A stretch of 16,704 bases of DNA from Chloroflexota bacterium (GTDB lineage Bacteria; Chloroflexota; Ktedonobacteria; Ktedonobacterales; Ktedonobacteraceae): NCBI GenBank assembly GCA_021828635.1, contig JAJZEJ010000813.1, positions 1-16,704 on the forward strand, in the 5' to 3' direction. Shown in pieces: positions 15,631 to 16,704 of this stretch. Numbering within the stretch: the first letter of the stretch is position 1; every line of letters starts with the position of its first letter. The translations under genes and the position numbers were made by a program. The notes beneath the pieces were generated by a model. That model made no database searches. It was not told where the DNA came from and saw nothing but the letters and a program-made list of their open reading frames with translations.

Positions 15631-16236
15631 ATGAAAGGACGCTCTCATATTGGTGCGAATGTCTTCTCGGCTGTTGCCATCAACAACTTTTTTCATATTG
15701 TCGGGAAAGTCTATTCGTGGCATCAGCTGGAGCAACTGTTTAATAGCTCACAACTTCATGTGGTCTTACAATCACCGCAACTCATTCACAAGATAACATT
15801 TTATAGTGTGGTAGCAATCGCAGCTCGCTGGCCTGATGTCGATCAGCGCGTCAAGTGGGTCGGTCGTCTTGCGGGTGGGCATCGTGGGTGTACACATAGT
15901 TGTCTGAGTGTACTTCTCCTTATCTCCTTTGCTCTGGTTGTCTCGATTAGCCTACCAATTTTTCTTCTTTCACGTCATATCGTCATTTCACAACCCTTTT
16001 TACAAGAATGCGGTGTGATTTGCAAATCTATTGCTGTTGGTTGGCTTCTTCACCTACTCGCCGATAGCCTCACATGTGCTGGTATCCCCATCTTTTGGCC
16101 CATTACGTTCAGAATAGGCTTTCCTCCTATGTCTGCCTTGCGTTTCAAAACGGGAAGCTTGTTCGAGGATGTTGTGCTATGGGGTATCATCTTTCTCGTC
16201 GGATTCGGCATTGGAGCAGGTTTTCTCGGTTTGTAG
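15631..16236 (+). CDS. YdjM-like membrane metal-dependent hydrolase (DUF457-type)
   Basis: 201 residues, start after AGGAAAGGA. Several hydrophobic segments suggest a multi-pass inner-membrane protein (about 50-70, 95-115, 130-150, 180-200). Motifs of the YdjM/LexA-regulated membrane hydrolase family: PDVDQ, HRGCTHS (84-90), WLLHLLADSLT and GIPIFWPI, with the conserved His and Asp likely binding metal. In E. coli ydjM is LexA-controlled, so a stress link is known for the family, but its biochemical role is unclear. It follows HerA by about 230 bp with the inverted repeat between, so it may not be in the same transcript. Its tie to the defence genes is unproven. Confidence 0.75.
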   Translation: MKGRSHIGANVFSAVAINNFFHIVGKVYSWHQLEQLFNSSQLHVVLQSPQLIHKITFYSVVAIAARWPDVDQRVKWVGRLAGGHRGCTHSCLSVLLLISFALVVSISLPIFLLSRHIVISQPFLQECGVICKSIAVGWLLHLLADSLTCAGIPIFWPITFRIGFPPMSALRFKTGSLFEDVVLWGIIFLVGFGIGAGFLGL

Positions 16237-16444
16237 TGAGAAATCATAGGACGTCCTCAGGAGGACACATACAGTTTTGCTGCTGAGTAGTAATTCATGC
16301 TACTAGGATACTAGACTCTTCCTGGAGAATTGTTCCGCAAATTGCTTTTCTATTCTGTAGAACATAGTAGAGTTTCTCTCTATATTCACACACTTTATCG
16401 CAGAAACACAGGCAAACAACATGTAGAAATGTGAGAGTATCACT

Positions 16445-16704
16445 ATGAGGGCAATGCGCCAGCTCACTATCAAGACATCGTTATTAAACGACATTATTGC
16501 ACTACCACAAAAAGAGGCACGCCAGATTAACGATAAAATTCAAATGCTCATGCGAGACCCCACTCCCGACGGCAAGACGAAGAAACGTCTAAAACATATT
16601 CCCGGCAAGTTTTGTCGTCTTCGTTGTGGCAACTATCGTCTCATCTACATTTATAATGAGCATAGCCTCGGCATCGTCGCTATGCGCAGACGCAACGAGA
16701 GTAC
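16445..16704 (+). CDS. RelE/ParE-fold domain protein, 3' end outside window
   Basis: The frame from ATG 16445 stays open for at least 86 codons to the window edge. The visible part (RQLTIKTSLLNDIIALP…, KIQMLMRDPTPDGKTKKRL, KFCRLRCGNYRLIYIYNE, LGIVAMRRRN) has the beta-strand pattern and the LRCGxYRLIY signature of RelE/ParE toxins, which normally are about 90 residues. Either it ends soon after the edge as a stand-alone toxin, or it is the N-terminal RelE-like domain found on some UvrD-type helicases, which would fit the neighbourhood. A start at 16454 (ATG) is an alternative. No antitoxin gene precedes it; the 208 bp before it hold only small inverted repeats. Confidence 0.7.
   Translation, partial: MRAMRQLTIKTSLLNDIIALPQKEARQINDKIQMLMRDPTPDGKTKKRLKHIPGKFCRLRCGNYRLIYIYNEHSLGIVAMRRRNES

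Noticed and set aside
16253..16266. GTCCT/AGGAC hairpin after the membrane hydrolase gene
   Set aside because: 5-bp stem with a 4-nt loop and no T-run; could be chance, so not listed as a terminator.

Overview
The window looks like an accessory, rearranged stretch of a large bacterial chromosome. I infer Chloroflexota, most likely a Ktedonobacteria-like organism. The basis is a red-type (form I) RuBisCO large-subunit remnant, an IS701/IS4-like transposase, sigma-like proteins and PNP-type conflict proteins; this comes from general recognition, not a search. The left part (about 1-4200) is visibly richer in G+C than the right part (about 4200-16704), which suggests separate origins meeting at the insertion sequence.

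Left part. Positions 1-573 hold the 3' part of a RuBisCO large-subunit gene that loses homology before the phosphate-binding loops and is probably dead. A membrane sensor histidine kinase (MASE1-HisKA-HATPase) follows on the minus strand at 893-2491. An insertion sequence (3074-4192) with 13-bp imperfect inverted ends carries a transposase whose middle is deleted. Its right end abuts the surviving 3' part of a sigma-factor-like gene (4203-4733).

Middle part. Positions 4975-7360 encode a nucleoside-phosphorylase-fold protein with an extra C-terminal helical domain, followed by two small helical proteins of unknown function. A truncated paralogue of the phosphorylase (7472-7693) follows. It is fused to a fragment of an unknown helical protein broken by an in-frame stop, and that in turn runs into a reversed fragment of a NERD/UvrD-type helicase gene. 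This is a recombination graveyard of conflict-type genes.

Right part. The most interesting region is 8800-15398, six closely spaced plus-strand genes: a DNA methyltransferase with TSPPY motif, a sigma-70-like protein, a small helical putative regulator, an ImmA/IrrE-type zinc peptidase, a NurA-like nuclease and a HerA-type hexameric translocase. I infer a restriction-modification-like antiphage system in which the methylase marks self DNA, HerA-NurA is the DNA-degrading machine, and the sigma/regulator/peptidase trio controls expression. HerA and NurA are known partners and HerA occurs in described defence systems. I cannot tell from sequence alone whether this exact gene set has been described.

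After HerA comes a YdjM-like multi-pass membrane metal-dependent hydrolase (15631-16236). Running off the right edge is a RelE/ParE-fold domain that may be a toxin or the N-terminus of a helicase. No tRNA, rRNA or CRISPR array was seen.
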